The position numbers and the translations under genes were made by a program. Under the pieces are notes generated by a model that had not been told where the DNA came from, did not search any database, and worked only from the letters and a program-made list of their open reading frames with translations. A stretch of 64,000 bases of DNA from Roseateles depolymerans (GTDB taxonomy: Bacteria; Pseudomonadota; Gammaproteobacteria; Burkholderiales; Burkholderiaceae_C). Location of the stretch: contig QFOD01000009.1 of assembly GCA_003241055.1 (NCBI GenBank), positions 62,001 through 126,000 on the forward strand. Direction: 5' to 3'. How positions within the stretch are numbered: the stretch's first letter is position 1; every line of letters starts with the position of its first letter. This document shows, in pieces, positions 43,263 through 52,470 of the stretch.

Positions 43263-44687
43263 ATGGCCCCGCCACACGCCGGACGGACGCTGATCAGGCT
43301 CGACCTGCTCGCGCTGGTCGCCCTGCTGCTGCTGCTGGTGCTGCTGGCCTGCTACGAGCCCAGCCCCTGGCTGACGGCCGGCTCGACGCTGACCTGGGCC
43401 GTGCTGGTCGCGCGCCTGCTGAAGCTGCGGACCACGGCGCTGATGATGCTGAGCCCCTTTGTGCTGATCCAGCTGTCGGTGATGGTGTCGCTGATCGCCA
43501 TCGAGAGCGGCGCCCACATGAAGGAGCTGGGCATCACCGGCGCGCCCTCGGTGGCGGGCACGCTGTTCCCGCTGGTCTCGCTGCTGTACATCGCCGCCGC
43601 GGTGCTGGCGCAGGACTTCTGGGGCGCACGCCGCGCAGGCGACCCCGTCGCGCCGGCCGCGCTGCCGCGCTGGCTGGCTCTGGCCGGCCTTGCGCTGGGC
43701 CTGGGGGCCGACCTGTTCCTGCTGGCCAAGGGGCTGGCCGGCGGGTTTCCGCTGCTGTCGGGCACCGACCGCTTCCAGTTCCGTGCCGGCACCGACGTGC
43801 TGACGCTGAACCTGCTCAACCTCAAGGTCGTCATCGCCGCGGCCCTCGCCACCGGCGCCCAGGCCGCAGGCAGCGAGCGCGGCCGCCGCGGCCACCACGC
43901 GCTGTTCGGCGGCTACCTGCTGCTGTCCTTCCTGTTCGGCGACAAATTCTTCAACATCATCGTCGCCGCGCTGGTCTACACCATGCCCGTCGTGGCGGCC
44001 GACCCCGAGCGCTTCCGCCGCCATCTCGCCCGGCGCCTGCCGCTGGCGCTGGCGCTGCTGCTGCCGGTGGCGGCCGCCACGCTGGTCACCTACTCCAACC
44101 AGGGCGAACTGAGCCTGGCCGAGACGCTGGAGCGCCTGGGCGACCGCGTGGCCGGCCAGGGCCAGCTGTGGTGGGTGGCGGTGCGCGACAACGGCCACTG
44201 GTTCGCCTGGGACAGCGAGGCCGTGCGGGCCAACCTGGGCAGCCTGGTGGCCAGCCCGGCGGCCAGCTACGTGTTCGAGCACCGGCTCGTCGCCTTCTAT
44301 TTCGTCGAGCGCTATGCGCCGGCGGCCATGCACCTGTCCTTCCTGCACAACAACGGCACCGTCACGCCGACCATGCTGTTCGAGGCCTATTCGCTGGTGG
44401 TGCTGGGCGGCTTGGGGCTCATCGTCACGACGACGCTGGCCGGGCTGTTCACCGGGTCCGTGCTGCACTGGCTGCGCACCCGCATGCAGCGGGGTCAGGT
44501 CGTGAACGTGCTGCTGCCGGCCTATGTGCTGATCCAGACCTTCTACCTGATGGCCCAGGCCACGCTCTACACCGTGCTCAACCCCTCGGCCGCCAAGGCC
44601 TACCTCGCCTTCCTCGCGCTGCAGGGCCTGGTGGCCGGCTGGCTGCACCTGAACGCCCGGCCGCGGCCGGCACTGGCCCATGGCTGA
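43263..44687 (+). CDS. Multi-spanning membrane protein, candidate EPS polymerase
   Basis: A 474-residue protein with about 12 hydrophobic segments and a central charged loop of about 90 residues (GQLWWVAVRDNGHWFAWDSE, then FVERYAPAAMHLSFLHNNGT). A large periplasmic loop between late helices is typical of Wzy-type polymerases, and the locus otherwise lacks one. No recognisable O-antigen ligase motif is visible, and I know of uncharacterised relatives (DUF6418-like) in other betaproteobacterial EPS loci. Polymerase is therefore inference from topology and position. It begins 11 bases after epsG and overlaps the next gene by eight bases. Confidence 0.7.
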   Translation: MAPPHAGRTLIRLDLLALVALLLLLVLLACYEPSPWLTAGSTLTWAVLVARLLKLRTTALMMLSPFVLIQLSVMVSLIAIESGAHMKELGITGAPSVAGTLFPLVSLLYIAAAVLAQDFWGARRAGDPVAPAALPRWLALAGLALGLGADLFLLAKGLAGGFPLLSGTDRFQFRAGTDVLTLNLLNLKVVIAAALATGAQAAGSERGRRGHHALFGGYLLLSFLFGDKFFNIIVAALVYTMPVVAADPERFRRHLARRLPLALALLLPVAAATLVTYSNQGELSLAETLERLGDRVAGQGQLWWVAVRDNGHWFAWDSEAVRANLGSLVASPAASYVFEHRLVAFYFVERYAPAAMHLSFLHNNGTVTPTMLFEAYSLVVLGGLGLIVTTTLAGLFTGSVLHWLRTRMQRGQVVNVLLPAYVLIQTFYLMAQATLYTVLNPSAAKAYLAFLALQGLVAGWLHLNARPRPALAHG

Positions 44688-45759
44688 GCGGCTGGACCAT
44701 CTCGACGGCCTGCGCGGCATCGCCGCGCTGCTGGTGCTCTACCAGCACCTGGTGGAGCACTGGGCCCGGGCGGCCCCCGGCGCGACCGCGATCCAGGCCC
44801 ACCTCGGCTGGCTCTACACCTACCTGGACCTGGGCAAGGTCGGCGTCGTGGCCTTCTTCGCCATCAGCGGCTTCATCGTGCCCGCGTCGTTCCGGGGCGA
44901 GTCGCCGCGGCTGGGCTTCGTGGTGTCGCGCCTGTTCCGCCTGTTCCCGGCCTACTGGCTGGCCGTGGTGCTGGCCGCGCTGCTGCTGCCAGTCTTCGCG
45001 GGCCAGCCGGTGTCGGCCGCGCAGGCGCTGGCCAACCTCAGCATGGTGCCGGCGCTGTGGCACCAGGCCGACCTGATGGGCATCTTCTGGACGCTGCGGG
45101 TGGAGTGGGTCTTCTACGCCCTGTGCCTGCTGCTGTTCACGCTGGGCGGCATCCGGTCCGCCACCGTCACGCGCGGCCTGGGCCTGGCGCTGCTGGCCTT
45201 CGCGCTGCTGGCCGGCCTGCTGCGCGGCCAGGGCCTGGCGGGCGTGCCGGTGGCGCTGCCGCTGTACCTGGCCGTGATGCTGTTCGGCCACCTGATGCGC
45301 CTGACGCTGCTGCAACAGGACGCCCAGGCCCGCCGCCACTGGCCGCGCCAGCTGCTGGCGCTGTGCGTGCTGATCCCGTTGTGCTGGGCGCTGGCCTACG
45401 ACGACGCCACCCACAAGGAGTCCGTGCTGGCCGACTGCAGCGCCTTCCTGCTCGGGCTGGCGCTGTTCGTTTGCTGCGTCACGCAGCGCCGCTTCGCGGC
45501 GCCGCTGCTGGCCTGGCTGGGGCGCATCAGCTACGGCGTCTACCTGTTCCATCCGCTGGCACTGGCGGTGTTCATCGCCAGCTGGCAGCAGCCCCTGTGG
45601 CCGGGCGACCAGCTGGCCCTGCGCGCCCTGCTGGCGCTCGCCGCCACGCTGCTGACCGCCCAGCTCGTGCTGCACGGGCTGGAGCTGCCGGCCACCCGGC
45701 TGGGCCGCCGCCTGTTGCGCCGCCCCGTCCGCCCACAACCCCAGGAGCACGGCGCATGA
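44680..45759 (+). CDS. Acyltransferase-3 family protein (first of three)
   Basis: Ten-helix membrane acyltransferase of the OafA/NodX type, 359 residues. Motifs: LDHLDGLRGIAALLVLYQHL with the catalytic His in TM1, VAFFAISGFIVPASF, FRLFPAYWLAVVLAAL, WTLRVEWVFYALCLLLF and GRISYGVYLFHPLALAVFI. Such proteins add acetyl or succinyl groups to sugars of lipid-linked repeat units. The gene overlaps the polymerase candidate upstream and ends in an ATGA overlap with the next glycosyltransferase. No SGNH domain is attached. Confidence 0.9.
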   Translation: MAERLDHLDGLRGIAALLVLYQHLVEHWARAAPGATAIQAHLGWLYTYLDLGKVGVVAFFAISGFIVPASFRGESPRLGFVVSRLFRLFPAYWLAVVLAALLLPVFAGQPVSAAQALANLSMVPALWHQADLMGIFWTLRVEWVFYALCLLLFTLGGIRSATVTRGLGLALLAFALLAGLLRGQGLAGVPVALPLYLAVMLFGHLMRLTLLQQDAQARRHWPRQLLALCVLIPLCWALAYDDATHKESVLADCSAFLLGLALFVCCVTQRRFAAPLLAWLGRISYGVYLFHPLALAVFIASWQQPLWPGDQLALRALLALAATLLTAQLVLHGLELPATRLGRRLLRRPVRPQPQEHGA

Positions 45760-46889
45760 AGATCCTGCACGTCGCCGAAACCTCGCGCGGAGGTTGCGGC
45801 ACCTACCTGAACGAGATGCTGCCCCAGCAGCTGGCGGCGCTGGGCGAGGCGCGGCTGCGCTGCATCGCGCCGCGCCAGCACCTGGACCAGCTCGACCGCC
45901 TGCCCGCCGCGCTGCTGCACGGCTTCGACCGCCCCAGCCGCGCCCGCGGCCTGCCGCAGCTCGCCGCCAGCGTGCGGCGCCTGGTGCGCGACTGGCAGCC
46001 CGACCTCATCCACGCCCATTCCACCTTCGCCGGCGCCGTGGTGCGCACGCTGTCGCTCGTCACGCCCATGCCGCCGGTCATCTACTGCCCGCACGGCTGG
46101 GTCTTCGACGTGCCGTTGCCCGGCCCGGTGAGCCGCCTGGCCCGGCTCACCGAGCGCTGGCTGTCCGGGCGCTGCGCCCGCATCGTCGCCATCTCGCAGG
46201 CCGAGCGGCTGCAGGCCCTGGCCTGCGGCATCCCGGACGAGCGCATCGTCGTGGTCCGCAACGGCGTGGCCGCCGAGGCCAGCACCGACGTCGCCGCCTG
46301 GGACGACCGCCGGCTGCGCCTGCTCTTCGTCGGCCGGCTCGACCGCCAGAAGGGTGCGGACACGCTGATCGACGCCATCGCCCCGCTGCAGCGCAGCCTG
46401 TGCCTGCGCATCGTCGGCGAACGCGTGCACGGCGGCCGCGAGCACGCCCTGCCCTCGCTGCCCCACGTCAGCTACACGGGCTGGCTCAGCCTCGAGCAGG
46501 TGGCGGCGCAGATCAACGCCTGCGATGCGGTCGTCATGCCCTCGCGCTGGGAGGGCTTCGGCCTGGTCGCGGTGGAGGCCATGCGGGCGGCCAAGCCCGT
46601 GCTGGCCAGCGAGGTCGGCGGGCTGCGCGAGATCGTGCAAGACCCGCAGACCGGCCGCTTCTTCCCGCCGGACAACCCGCTCGCGCTGCGCCGCCTGCTG
46701 GCCAGCCTCGACCGCGACCAGCTGCGCCGCCAGGGCCTGGCCGGCCGCGAGCGCTTCCTGCAGCACTACACCAGCCGCCGCACGCACGAGGAGCTGATGC
46801 GGCTGTACGCCGAGGTGCTGGGGCGCCCGGCCGGGGCGCCGCTGGTGGCGCCCGCCGGCGTCGCCGTGCCGCCCGGAGGCCAGGCATGA
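45756..46889 (+). CDS. Glycosyltransferase family 4-type (EPS)
   Basis: A 377-residue GT-B enzyme. It starts MKILHVAETSRGGCGTYLNE, the usual GT4 N-terminal glycine loop, with PDLIHAHSTFAGAVVRTL and FVGRLDRQKGADTLIDAIAP in the inter-domain region. The E-x7-E donor motif lies in PSRWEGFGLVAVEAMRAAKP and EVGGLREIVQD follows. Sugar specificity unknown. Its start overlaps the acyltransferase stop (ATGA), and its end overlaps the next glycosyltransferase in the same way. Both overlaps indicate one transcript. Confidence 0.92.
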   Translation: MKILHVAETSRGGCGTYLNEMLPQQLAALGEARLRCIAPRQHLDQLDRLPAALLHGFDRPSRARGLPQLAASVRRLVRDWQPDLIHAHSTFAGAVVRTLSLVTPMPPVIYCPHGWVFDVPLPGPVSRLARLTERWLSGRCARIVAISQAERLQALACGIPDERIVVVRNGVAAEASTDVAAWDDRRLRLLFVGRLDRQKGADTLIDAIAPLQRSLCLRIVGERVHGGREHALPSLPHVSYTGWLSLEQVAAQINACDAVVMPSRWEGFGLVAVEAMRAAKPVLASEVGGLREIVQDPQTGRFFPPDNPLALRRLLASLDRDQLRRQGLAGRERFLQHYTSRRTHEELMRLYAEVLGRPAGAPLVAPAGVAVPPGGQA

Positions 46890-48016
46890 GCGCAGCCACC
46901 GTCGCCATCAACGGCCGCTTCCTGGCCCAGACCCCGAGCGGCGTGCAGCGCTTCGCGCTGGAGCTGGTGCGCGCGCTCGACCGCCAGCTGGCCGGCCACG
47001 CCGAGCGCGGCGCGCCCGCGGTGGAGCTGCTGGTGCCCGACGACGCCGCCAGCCTGCCGGCGCTGGATGCCATCCGCGTGCGCCGCGTCGCCGGCCGGGG
47101 CGGCCACCTGTGGGACCAGCTGCTGCGGCGCCACTGCAGCCCCGAGACCCTGCTCGTGAACCTGGCCAACGGCGGCTGCGTGCTGCGCGGCAACAGCCTC
47201 ACGGTGCTGCACGACGCCGCGGTCTACCGCACGCCGGCCAACTTCACCTGGGCCTACCGCAGCCTGCACCGCCTGCTGGGCCGGCTGCTGGCGCTGCGCG
47301 CGCGCATCGCCACGGTGTCGGCCTTCTCGCGCGACGAGCTGTGCCAGGTCTTGCGGCTGGACGGCCGGCGGGTGCCGGTCATTCCCAACGCCTGGGAGCA
47401 TCTGGCCCAGGTGCAGCCGGACGCCGGCATCGTCGCGCGCCTGGGCCTGACGCCGGGGCGCTACTTCCTCACCATCGGCTCACCGGCCCCGAACAAGAAC
47501 CTGCAGCGCGCCATTGCCGGCTTCCAGCAGCTGGGCCTGGCCGACGAGCACCTGGTCATCGTCGGCCGGCTGGACCGCGCGGTGTTCGGCGCCGGCCTGG
47601 CCGAGCCGCCGCCCCAGGTGCTGACGCCGGGCCGGCTCAGCGATGCCGAGGTGGCCGGCCTGCTGGCGCAGGCCCGCGCGCTGGTCTTCCCCAGCCTCTA
47701 CGAAGGCTTCGGCATTCCGCCGCTGGAGGCCATGCTCTACGGCTGCCCGGTGCTGGCCTCCGACATCCCCGTGGTGCGCGAGGTCTGCGGCCCCGCCGCG
47801 CTGCTGTTCGACCCCTGGCAGCCCGCCGCGATCGCGGCCGCGATGCGGCGCGCCATCGCCGAACCCGACCTGCTGCGGCAGCTGAGCGAGCGCGGCAGCG
47901 CCCAGCTGCAGCGCTACTCCTGGCAGCACAGCGCCCGCCTGCTGCTGGAGGCCCTGCGTCAGATGACGCCCGCCCCCGAACCCGCCCGACATCCCCAAGG
48001 AAAGACCGCGCCATGA
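46886..48016 (+). CDS. Glycosyltransferase family 4-type (mannosyltransferase-like)
   Basis: A 376-residue GT-B enzyme of the MtfB/WbdB-like branch. VAINGRFLAQTPSGVQRFAL at the start, LTVLHDAAVYRTPANFTWAY and IATVSAFSRDELCQVL are typical. The donor half has YFLTIGSPAPNKNLQRAIAG, PSLYEGFGIPPLEAMLYGCP and SDIPVVREVCGPAALLFDPW. Relatives often transfer mannose or rhamnose, but this is not proof. ATGA overlaps at both ends tie it to its neighbours. Confidence 0.92.
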   Translation: MSAATVAINGRFLAQTPSGVQRFALELVRALDRQLAGHAERGAPAVELLVPDDAASLPALDAIRVRRVAGRGGHLWDQLLRRHCSPETLLVNLANGGCVLRGNSLTVLHDAAVYRTPANFTWAYRSLHRLLGRLLALRARIATVSAFSRDELCQVLRLDGRRVPVIPNAWEHLAQVQPDAGIVARLGLTPGRYFLTIGSPAPNKNLQRAIAGFQQLGLADEHLVIVGRLDRAVFGAGLAEPPPQVLTPGRLSDAEVAGLLAQARALVFPSLYEGFGIPPLEAMLYGCPVLASDIPVVREVCGPAALLFDPWQPAAIAAAMRRAIAEPDLLRQLSERGSAQLQRYSWQHSARLLLEALRQMTPAPEPARHPQGKTAP

Positions 48017-49260
48017 CCCGCATCCTTCACCTCAGCATGCTCTACCCGCCGCACATCATGGGCGGCGCCGAGCGCTCGGTCGCCCTGCTGTCCGAGGCCC
48101 TGGTCGCGGCCGGCCACGAGGTCGCCGCCGCCTGCATCACCCCCACCGGCTGGAAGGAGGAGCTGCGCAACGGCGTGAAGGTCTACCGCATGCCGCACGA
48201 GACCGACTTCTGGCCCGAGGAGTGGCCCGAGCACACGGTGCTGGAGCGCGGCATCCGGCGCTTCAAGCAGCAGTTCAACACGCGCATCGAGGCCCACTTC
48301 GGCCGCGTCATCGACGACTTCAAGCCCGATGTCGTCCACACCCATTCGCTGCTGGACGTCTCCACCCGCGTGTGGCTGGCCGCCAAGGCACGCGGCCTGC
48401 CGGTGGTGCACACGCTGCGCGACTTCGACCTGGTCTGCGGCAACGCCGCGATGTTCCACGACGGCAAGCGCTGCGAGAAGCGCCACCTCGAATGCAAGGC
48501 CTTCACCTTCATGAAGGCCATCCATCACAAGGCCGTGGACGCGGTGGTGGGCGTGGGCGCGGGCATCCTGCAGTCGCACCTGGACATGGGCTACTTCGCC
48601 CATGTGCCGCAGGCGCGCCGCCGCGTGATCTGGAACCCCGCCATCGTCGAGGGCATAGACGCCGGCTACGTGAAGCCCTCGCTGCAGGGCCGGCCCATCA
48701 CCTTCGGCTACCTGGGCCGCATCAACATCGAGAAGGGCGTGGGCACGCTGCTGGAGGCCGCGGCCCAGCTCAAGCTGCCCGACTGGCGCCTGCTGATCGC
48801 CGGCAAGGAGGCCTCGGAGCAGGACTCGCTCAAGCCCCTGTCCGAAGGCCTGCCGGTGGACTGGGTGGGCTTCGTGCCGCCGCGCGAGCTGTTCGACCAG
48901 ATCGACGTGCTCATCGTGCCCTCCATCTGGGCCGAGCCGCTGCCGCGCACCATCCTGGAGGCCTACGCGGCCGGCGTACCCGTCATCGGCGCCGACTCCG
49001 GCGGCATCCCCGACCTGATCGGCCGCGACAACGCCGACTGGCTCTACCCGCCCGGCGACGCCCAGGCGCTGGCGCGCCGCATGGCCACCGTGATCGCGCG
49101 CGGCCGCGCCGCGCTGCCTGGCCGCGCCGCGTTCAGCCACATCGTCGAGGCCACCACGCCGGCCAAGGTCGCGCGCCGCTACCTCGATCTCTACGACGAG
49201 GTGCGCCAGCCGCCCCAGACGCAAGGCCTGACCCAGCCGGGCGCGGCCGTCGGCGCCTGA
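48013..49260 (+). CDS. Glycosyltransferase family 4-type (EPS)
   Basis: A 415-residue GT-B enzyme. MTRILHLSMLYPPHIMGGAE opens the N-terminal domain. PDVVHTHSLLDVSTRVWLAA and HTLRDFDLVCGNAAMFHDGK followed by a Cys pair (KRCEKRHLEC) mark the subfamily. ITFGYLGRINIEKGVGTLLE starts the donor half, with the motif region PSIWAEPLPRTILEAYAAGV and IGADSGGIPDL. It is closely related in layout to the last glycosyltransferase of the locus (53631), suggesting an old duplication. It overlaps the preceding gene by four bases. Confidence 0.92.
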   Translation: MTRILHLSMLYPPHIMGGAERSVALLSEALVAAGHEVAAACITPTGWKEELRNGVKVYRMPHETDFWPEEWPEHTVLERGIRRFKQQFNTRIEAHFGRVIDDFKPDVVHTHSLLDVSTRVWLAAKARGLPVVHTLRDFDLVCGNAAMFHDGKRCEKRHLECKAFTFMKAIHHKAVDAVVGVGAGILQSHLDMGYFAHVPQARRRVIWNPAIVEGIDAGYVKPSLQGRPITFGYLGRINIEKGVGTLLEAAAQLKLPDWRLLIAGKEASEQDSLKPLSEGLPVDWVGFVPPRELFDQIDVLIVPSIWAEPLPRTILEAYAAGVPVIGADSGGIPDLIGRDNADWLYPPGDAQALARRMATVIARGRAALPGRAAFSHIVEATTPAKVARRYLDLYDEVRQPPQTQGLTQPGAAVGA

Positions 49261-49297
49261 TGCCGCAGCCCGTGCCTACGCCCCGGAGCCCCGCCCC

Positions 49298-50734
49298 ATG
49301 ATCCTGCGCAGCATCGCGGCCATGTCGCTGCTGAACGTGGCCAAGGCCGCGGCGGCGCTGCTGATCTCGGTCGCCATCGCGTCGCGGGTGGCGCCGTCCG
49401 AGTTCGGGCTGGTGGCCTTCTCCATCCCGCTGATGGCCTTCCTGACGCTGCTGACCGACCTGGGCCTGTCCAGCGCCATCGTGCGCCACACCGCGCTGGA
49501 CCGCCAGCAGACCGGCGCCGTCGTCAGCCTGCTGGGCCTGGCCGGCCTGGGCGGCGCGGCGCTGCTGGCACTGTCGGCCGGCGCGCTGGAGCATGCGCTG
49601 CACCTGCCCGGCCTGACCCCGGTGCTGCTGGGCTTCGCGTGGATCACCGCGATGTCCATCTGGGCCACCGCGCCGCGCGCGCTGCTGGAGCGCGGCCTGG
49701 CCTACCCGCGCATCGCCGCGGTCGAGGCGGTCGCGCTGCTGGGCGGCCTGGCGGTGTTCGCCGCCGTGCTGCAGCTGCAGGCCGGCGTGCTGGCGCTGGT
49801 GGCCTATCACGCCACGCTGCAGACGCTGCGCGCGCTGCTGTTCACGCGCCTGGCCTGGGCGCTGTTCGAGCTGTCGCTGCGCTGGCGCCGCATCGCGTCG
49901 CTGCTGCAGGTGGGCGGCTGGGTGCTGGCCAACAACCTGCTGTCCTTCGCCGCCCGCAATGCCGACCGCATGCTGATCGCCCCGGTGCTGGGCGCGACGG
50001 CGCTGGGCCTGTACGGCCTGGCCTACCAGTTCATGACCATTCCGCTGGTGCTGCTGTCCTGGCCCGTCAGCGGCGTGCTGCTGTCCGCGCTGTCGCGGCT
50101 GCGGCACGACCCGGCCGGCCAGCGCGAGGTCACCGCCGCCGTGCTCACCGGCACCGCCACCTTCAGCCTGCCACTGATGGCCTACCTGATGCTGCTGGCC
50201 CCGCAGGCGCTGGCGCAGGTCTACGCGCAGCGCTGGGCCGGCCTGTCCACGCTGGTCATGCTGCTGGCGCCGGCCGGCATGCTGCAGTCGCTGGCGGTCT
50301 ACTGCTCGTCGGTGCTGCTGGAGGCCGGCCGGCACCGGCTCAACTTCCTGCTGGGCCTGCTGTGGGGCGGCGGCCTCACCGTCACCTTCGTCGCCAGCGT
50401 GTCCTGGGGGCTGAACGCGCTGACGCTGAGCTTCGCGCTCGTGTCGTCAGCCATCTCGCTGCTAATGATCGTCGTGATGTGCCGCAGCGCCGGCCTGGGC
50501 GCCGGCCGCTTCGCGCGCTGCCTGCTGCCCGGCGGCGTGGCCGCGCTGGCCGGCTCGGCCGCGGGGCTGCTGGTGCAGCAGCAGTTCGCGGGCAGCGCCC
50601 ATGGCGGCCTGCAGGCGCTGCTGGCCGGCGCCGCCTTCGTGGCCGCCGCGCTGGCGGCCTGCGCCCTGCTGCGCGGCCGCCTGCTGGACTCCGGCCGCGC
50701 GCTGGTGCGCGCCCGCCTGGCCCCCAGCACCTGA
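49298..50734 (+). CDS. Oligosaccharide flippase (Wzx/PST family)
   Basis: Integral membrane flippase of 478 residues with about 12-14 hydrophobic segments. It moves the lipid-linked repeat unit across the inner membrane. Typical stretches are RVAPSEFGLVAFSIPLMAFL, TDLGLSSAIVRHTALDRQQT, AARNADRMLIAPVLGATALG and YGLAYQFMTIPLVLLSWPVS. This is the MATE-like polysaccharide transport fold. It begins 37 bases after the preceding glycosyltransferase, the largest gap within the locus apart from EpsG. With the polymerase candidate and EpsF it completes a Wzx/Wzy-type pathway. Confidence 0.92.
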   Translation: MILRSIAAMSLLNVAKAAAALLISVAIASRVAPSEFGLVAFSIPLMAFLTLLTDLGLSSAIVRHTALDRQQTGAVVSLLGLAGLGGAALLALSAGALEHALHLPGLTPVLLGFAWITAMSIWATAPRALLERGLAYPRIAAVEAVALLGGLAVFAAVLQLQAGVLALVAYHATLQTLRALLFTRLAWALFELSLRWRRIASLLQVGGWVLANNLLSFAARNADRMLIAPVLGATALGLYGLAYQFMTIPLVLLSWPVSGVLLSALSRLRHDPAGQREVTAAVLTGTATFSLPLMAYLMLLAPQALAQVYAQRWAGLSTLVMLLAPAGMLQSLAVYCSSVLLEAGRHRLNFLLGLLWGGGLTVTFVASVSWGLNALTLSFALVSSAISLLMIVVMCRSAGLGAGRFARCLLPGGVAALAGSAAGLLVQQQFAGSAHGGLQALLAGAAFVAAALAACALLRGRLLDSGRALVRARLAPST

Positions 50735-50746
50735 CCCCGCGCTGCA

Positions 50747-51835
50747 ATGAAACCCACCTCGTCCGCCGTCATCGTGCCCATCCAGGCGCTACGCTTCGCC
50801 GCGGCGCTGCTGGTGGCGCTGGGCCATCTGCGCCATGCGGCCGGCCAGCTGTTTGCCGACTTCGACTTCGGCCCCTTCAACGCCCATGTCTATGCCGCCG
50901 GCGTGGACGTGTTCTTCGTCATCAGCGGCTTCATCATCTACACGGCCTGCCACGCCGATTTCGGCCGGCCCGCCATCGCGCCGCGCTTCCTGCTGAAGCG
51001 GCTGATCCGCATCGCGCCGATGTACTGGGCCTTCACCGTGCTGTTCGTGCTGGCCACCGGCTTCACGGCCGGCCACTGGCCCGCGGCCGCTCATCTGCTG
51101 AGCTCGCTGCTGTTCCTGCCCAGCCCGAACGCCCAGCAGCAGCCGCTGCCGGTCTACAGCCTGGGCTGGACGCTGAACTTCGAGATGCTGTTCTACGCCC
51201 TGATGTCGCTGGCCCTGCTGCTGCCCGGCCGCCGCGGCCCGGCGGCGCTCGTGGCCGCCGTCGTCGCCCTCGCGGCGGCCGGCCTGCTGCTCGCGCCCGC
51301 CGAGCTGCCCTGGGCGCTGTGGTGCCAGCCCATCGTGCTGGAGTTCCTGTTCGGCCTGCTGATCGCCCGCTGGCGCCTGGCCGGCCTGCGGCTGGCCGCG
51401 CCCCAGGCCGGCCTGCTGATCGCGCTGGGCATCGCCGGCCTGCTGCTGGGCTCGCAGTGGGGCGAGGCCTCGCCGCTGTGGGCCGGGCGCGCGTTCTGCA
51501 TGGGCCTGCCGGCCGCGCTCATCGTCACGGCCTGCGCCGGGCTGCGCGTGGCCGACGCCCGCACCCGCGGCTGGCGGCTGGCCGTGCTCGGGGGCGACGC
51601 GTCCTACGCGCTCTACCTCGTCCACCCCTTCGTCATCGGCGCGGCCGAACGGGCTGGCCCGCGCTGGCAGTTGCTGGGGCCGGCCGGCTTCATGGCACTG
51701 ACGCTGCTGGCCACGTTGCTGGCCGCCCTGCTGGTGCACCGCGGCTTCGAGCAGCCGCTGCAGCGCCGGCTCACCCAGTTCTTCTTCACCCGACCTCCCG
51801 CGGCCGCCGGCCGCATCGCCATGAAAGGGGAATGA
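50747..51835 (+). CDS. Acyltransferase-3 family protein (second of three)
   Basis: A 362-residue, ten-helix membrane acyltransferase. IQALRFAAALLVALGHLRHA has the TM1 His, DVFFVISGFIIYTACHADFG and LLKRLIRIAPMYWAFTVLFV follow, then SLGWTLNFEMLFYALMSLAL and GDASYALYLVHPFVIGAAER. It differs from the other two copies in the cytoplasmic loops, so the three may decorate different positions. It starts 12 bases after the flippase gene and is followed four bases later by a hexapeptide acetyltransferase gene. Confidence 0.9.
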   Translation: MKPTSSAVIVPIQALRFAAALLVALGHLRHAAGQLFADFDFGPFNAHVYAAGVDVFFVISGFIIYTACHADFGRPAIAPRFLLKRLIRIAPMYWAFTVLFVLATGFTAGHWPAAAHLLSSLLFLPSPNAQQQPLPVYSLGWTLNFEMLFYALMSLALLLPGRRGPAALVAAVVALAAAGLLLAPAELPWALWCQPIVLEFLFGLLIARWRLAGLRLAAPQAGLLIALGIAGLLLGSQWGEASPLWAGRAFCMGLPAALIVTACAGLRVADARTRGWRLAVLGGDASYALYLVHPFVIGAAERAGPRWQLLGPAGFMALTLLATLLAALLVHRGFEQPLQRRLTQFFFTRPPAAAGRIAMKGE

Positions 51836-51839
51836 CCGC

Positions 51840-52466
51840 ATGGACCACGCTGCCCCCTCCTCCTCGACGGCCATCGCCACGCCGCCACTGGCCCAGCGCC
51901 ATGACGGCCCGCCCCCACCCCGGCTGCGCGAGCTGCTGACGCTGGACCTGCAGGCCTGCAACGGCCGCAGTGGCGGCCGCGCGATGCTGGCCGCGCTGGT
52001 CTACGAGCCGGGCTTCTCCACGGTGGCCTGGCACCGCGTCGCCCAGCGCGTGCAGGCCGCCGGCTGGCGCCGCCTGGCCAAGCTGATCTGGCGCTTCAAC
52101 ACCGCCTGGAGCTCCTGCCACCTGCACCTGGACGCCCGCCTGGGCGGCGGCCTGCACCTGCCCCACCCGGCCGGCATCGTCGTCGGCGCCGGCGTGGAGC
52201 TGGGCCGCTTCGTCACGCTCTACCAGCACAGCACCGTAGGCCGCAACCTGCGCGACCCCGGCTACCCGCGCCTGGGCACGGGCGTCACCGTGTTCCCGGG
52301 CGCCACCGTGATCGGCTCGCTGGACATCGAGGCCGGCGTCACCATAGGCGCGGGCACCGTGGTGTCGCGCAGCCTGCCGGCCGGCGTCGTGGTGGCCGGC
52401 AACCCGGCCCGCATCGTGCGCTACCCCCGGCCGACCGACACCCCGGCCGCCGGTGACAAGCCCTGA
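51840..52466 (+). CDS. Serine acetyltransferase-like hexapeptide-repeat protein
   Basis: A 208-residue soluble left-handed beta-helix acyltransferase. A Pro-rich N-terminus of about 25 residues is followed by LRELLTLDLQACNGRSGGRA and PGFSTVAWHRVAQRVQAAGW. The helix covers LHLDARLGGGLHLPHPAGIV, VGAGVELGRFVTLYQHSTVG, LGTGVTVFPGATVIGSLDIE and AGVTIGAGTVVSRSLPAGVV, ending AGNPARIVR. CysE-like proteins in EPS loci O-acetylate sugar precursors rather than serine. Assignment to sugar modification is inferred from context. Confidence 0.88.
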   Translation: MDHAAPSSSTAIATPPLAQRHDGPPPPRLRELLTLDLQACNGRSGGRAMLAALVYEPGFSTVAWHRVAQRVQAAGWRRLAKLIWRFNTAWSSCHLHLDARLGGGLHLPHPAGIVVGAGVELGRFVTLYQHSTVGRNLRDPGYPRLGTGVTVFPGATVIGSLDIEAGVTIGAGTVVSRSLPAGVVVAGNPARIVRYPRPTDTPAAGDKP

Positions 52467-52470
52467 CCCC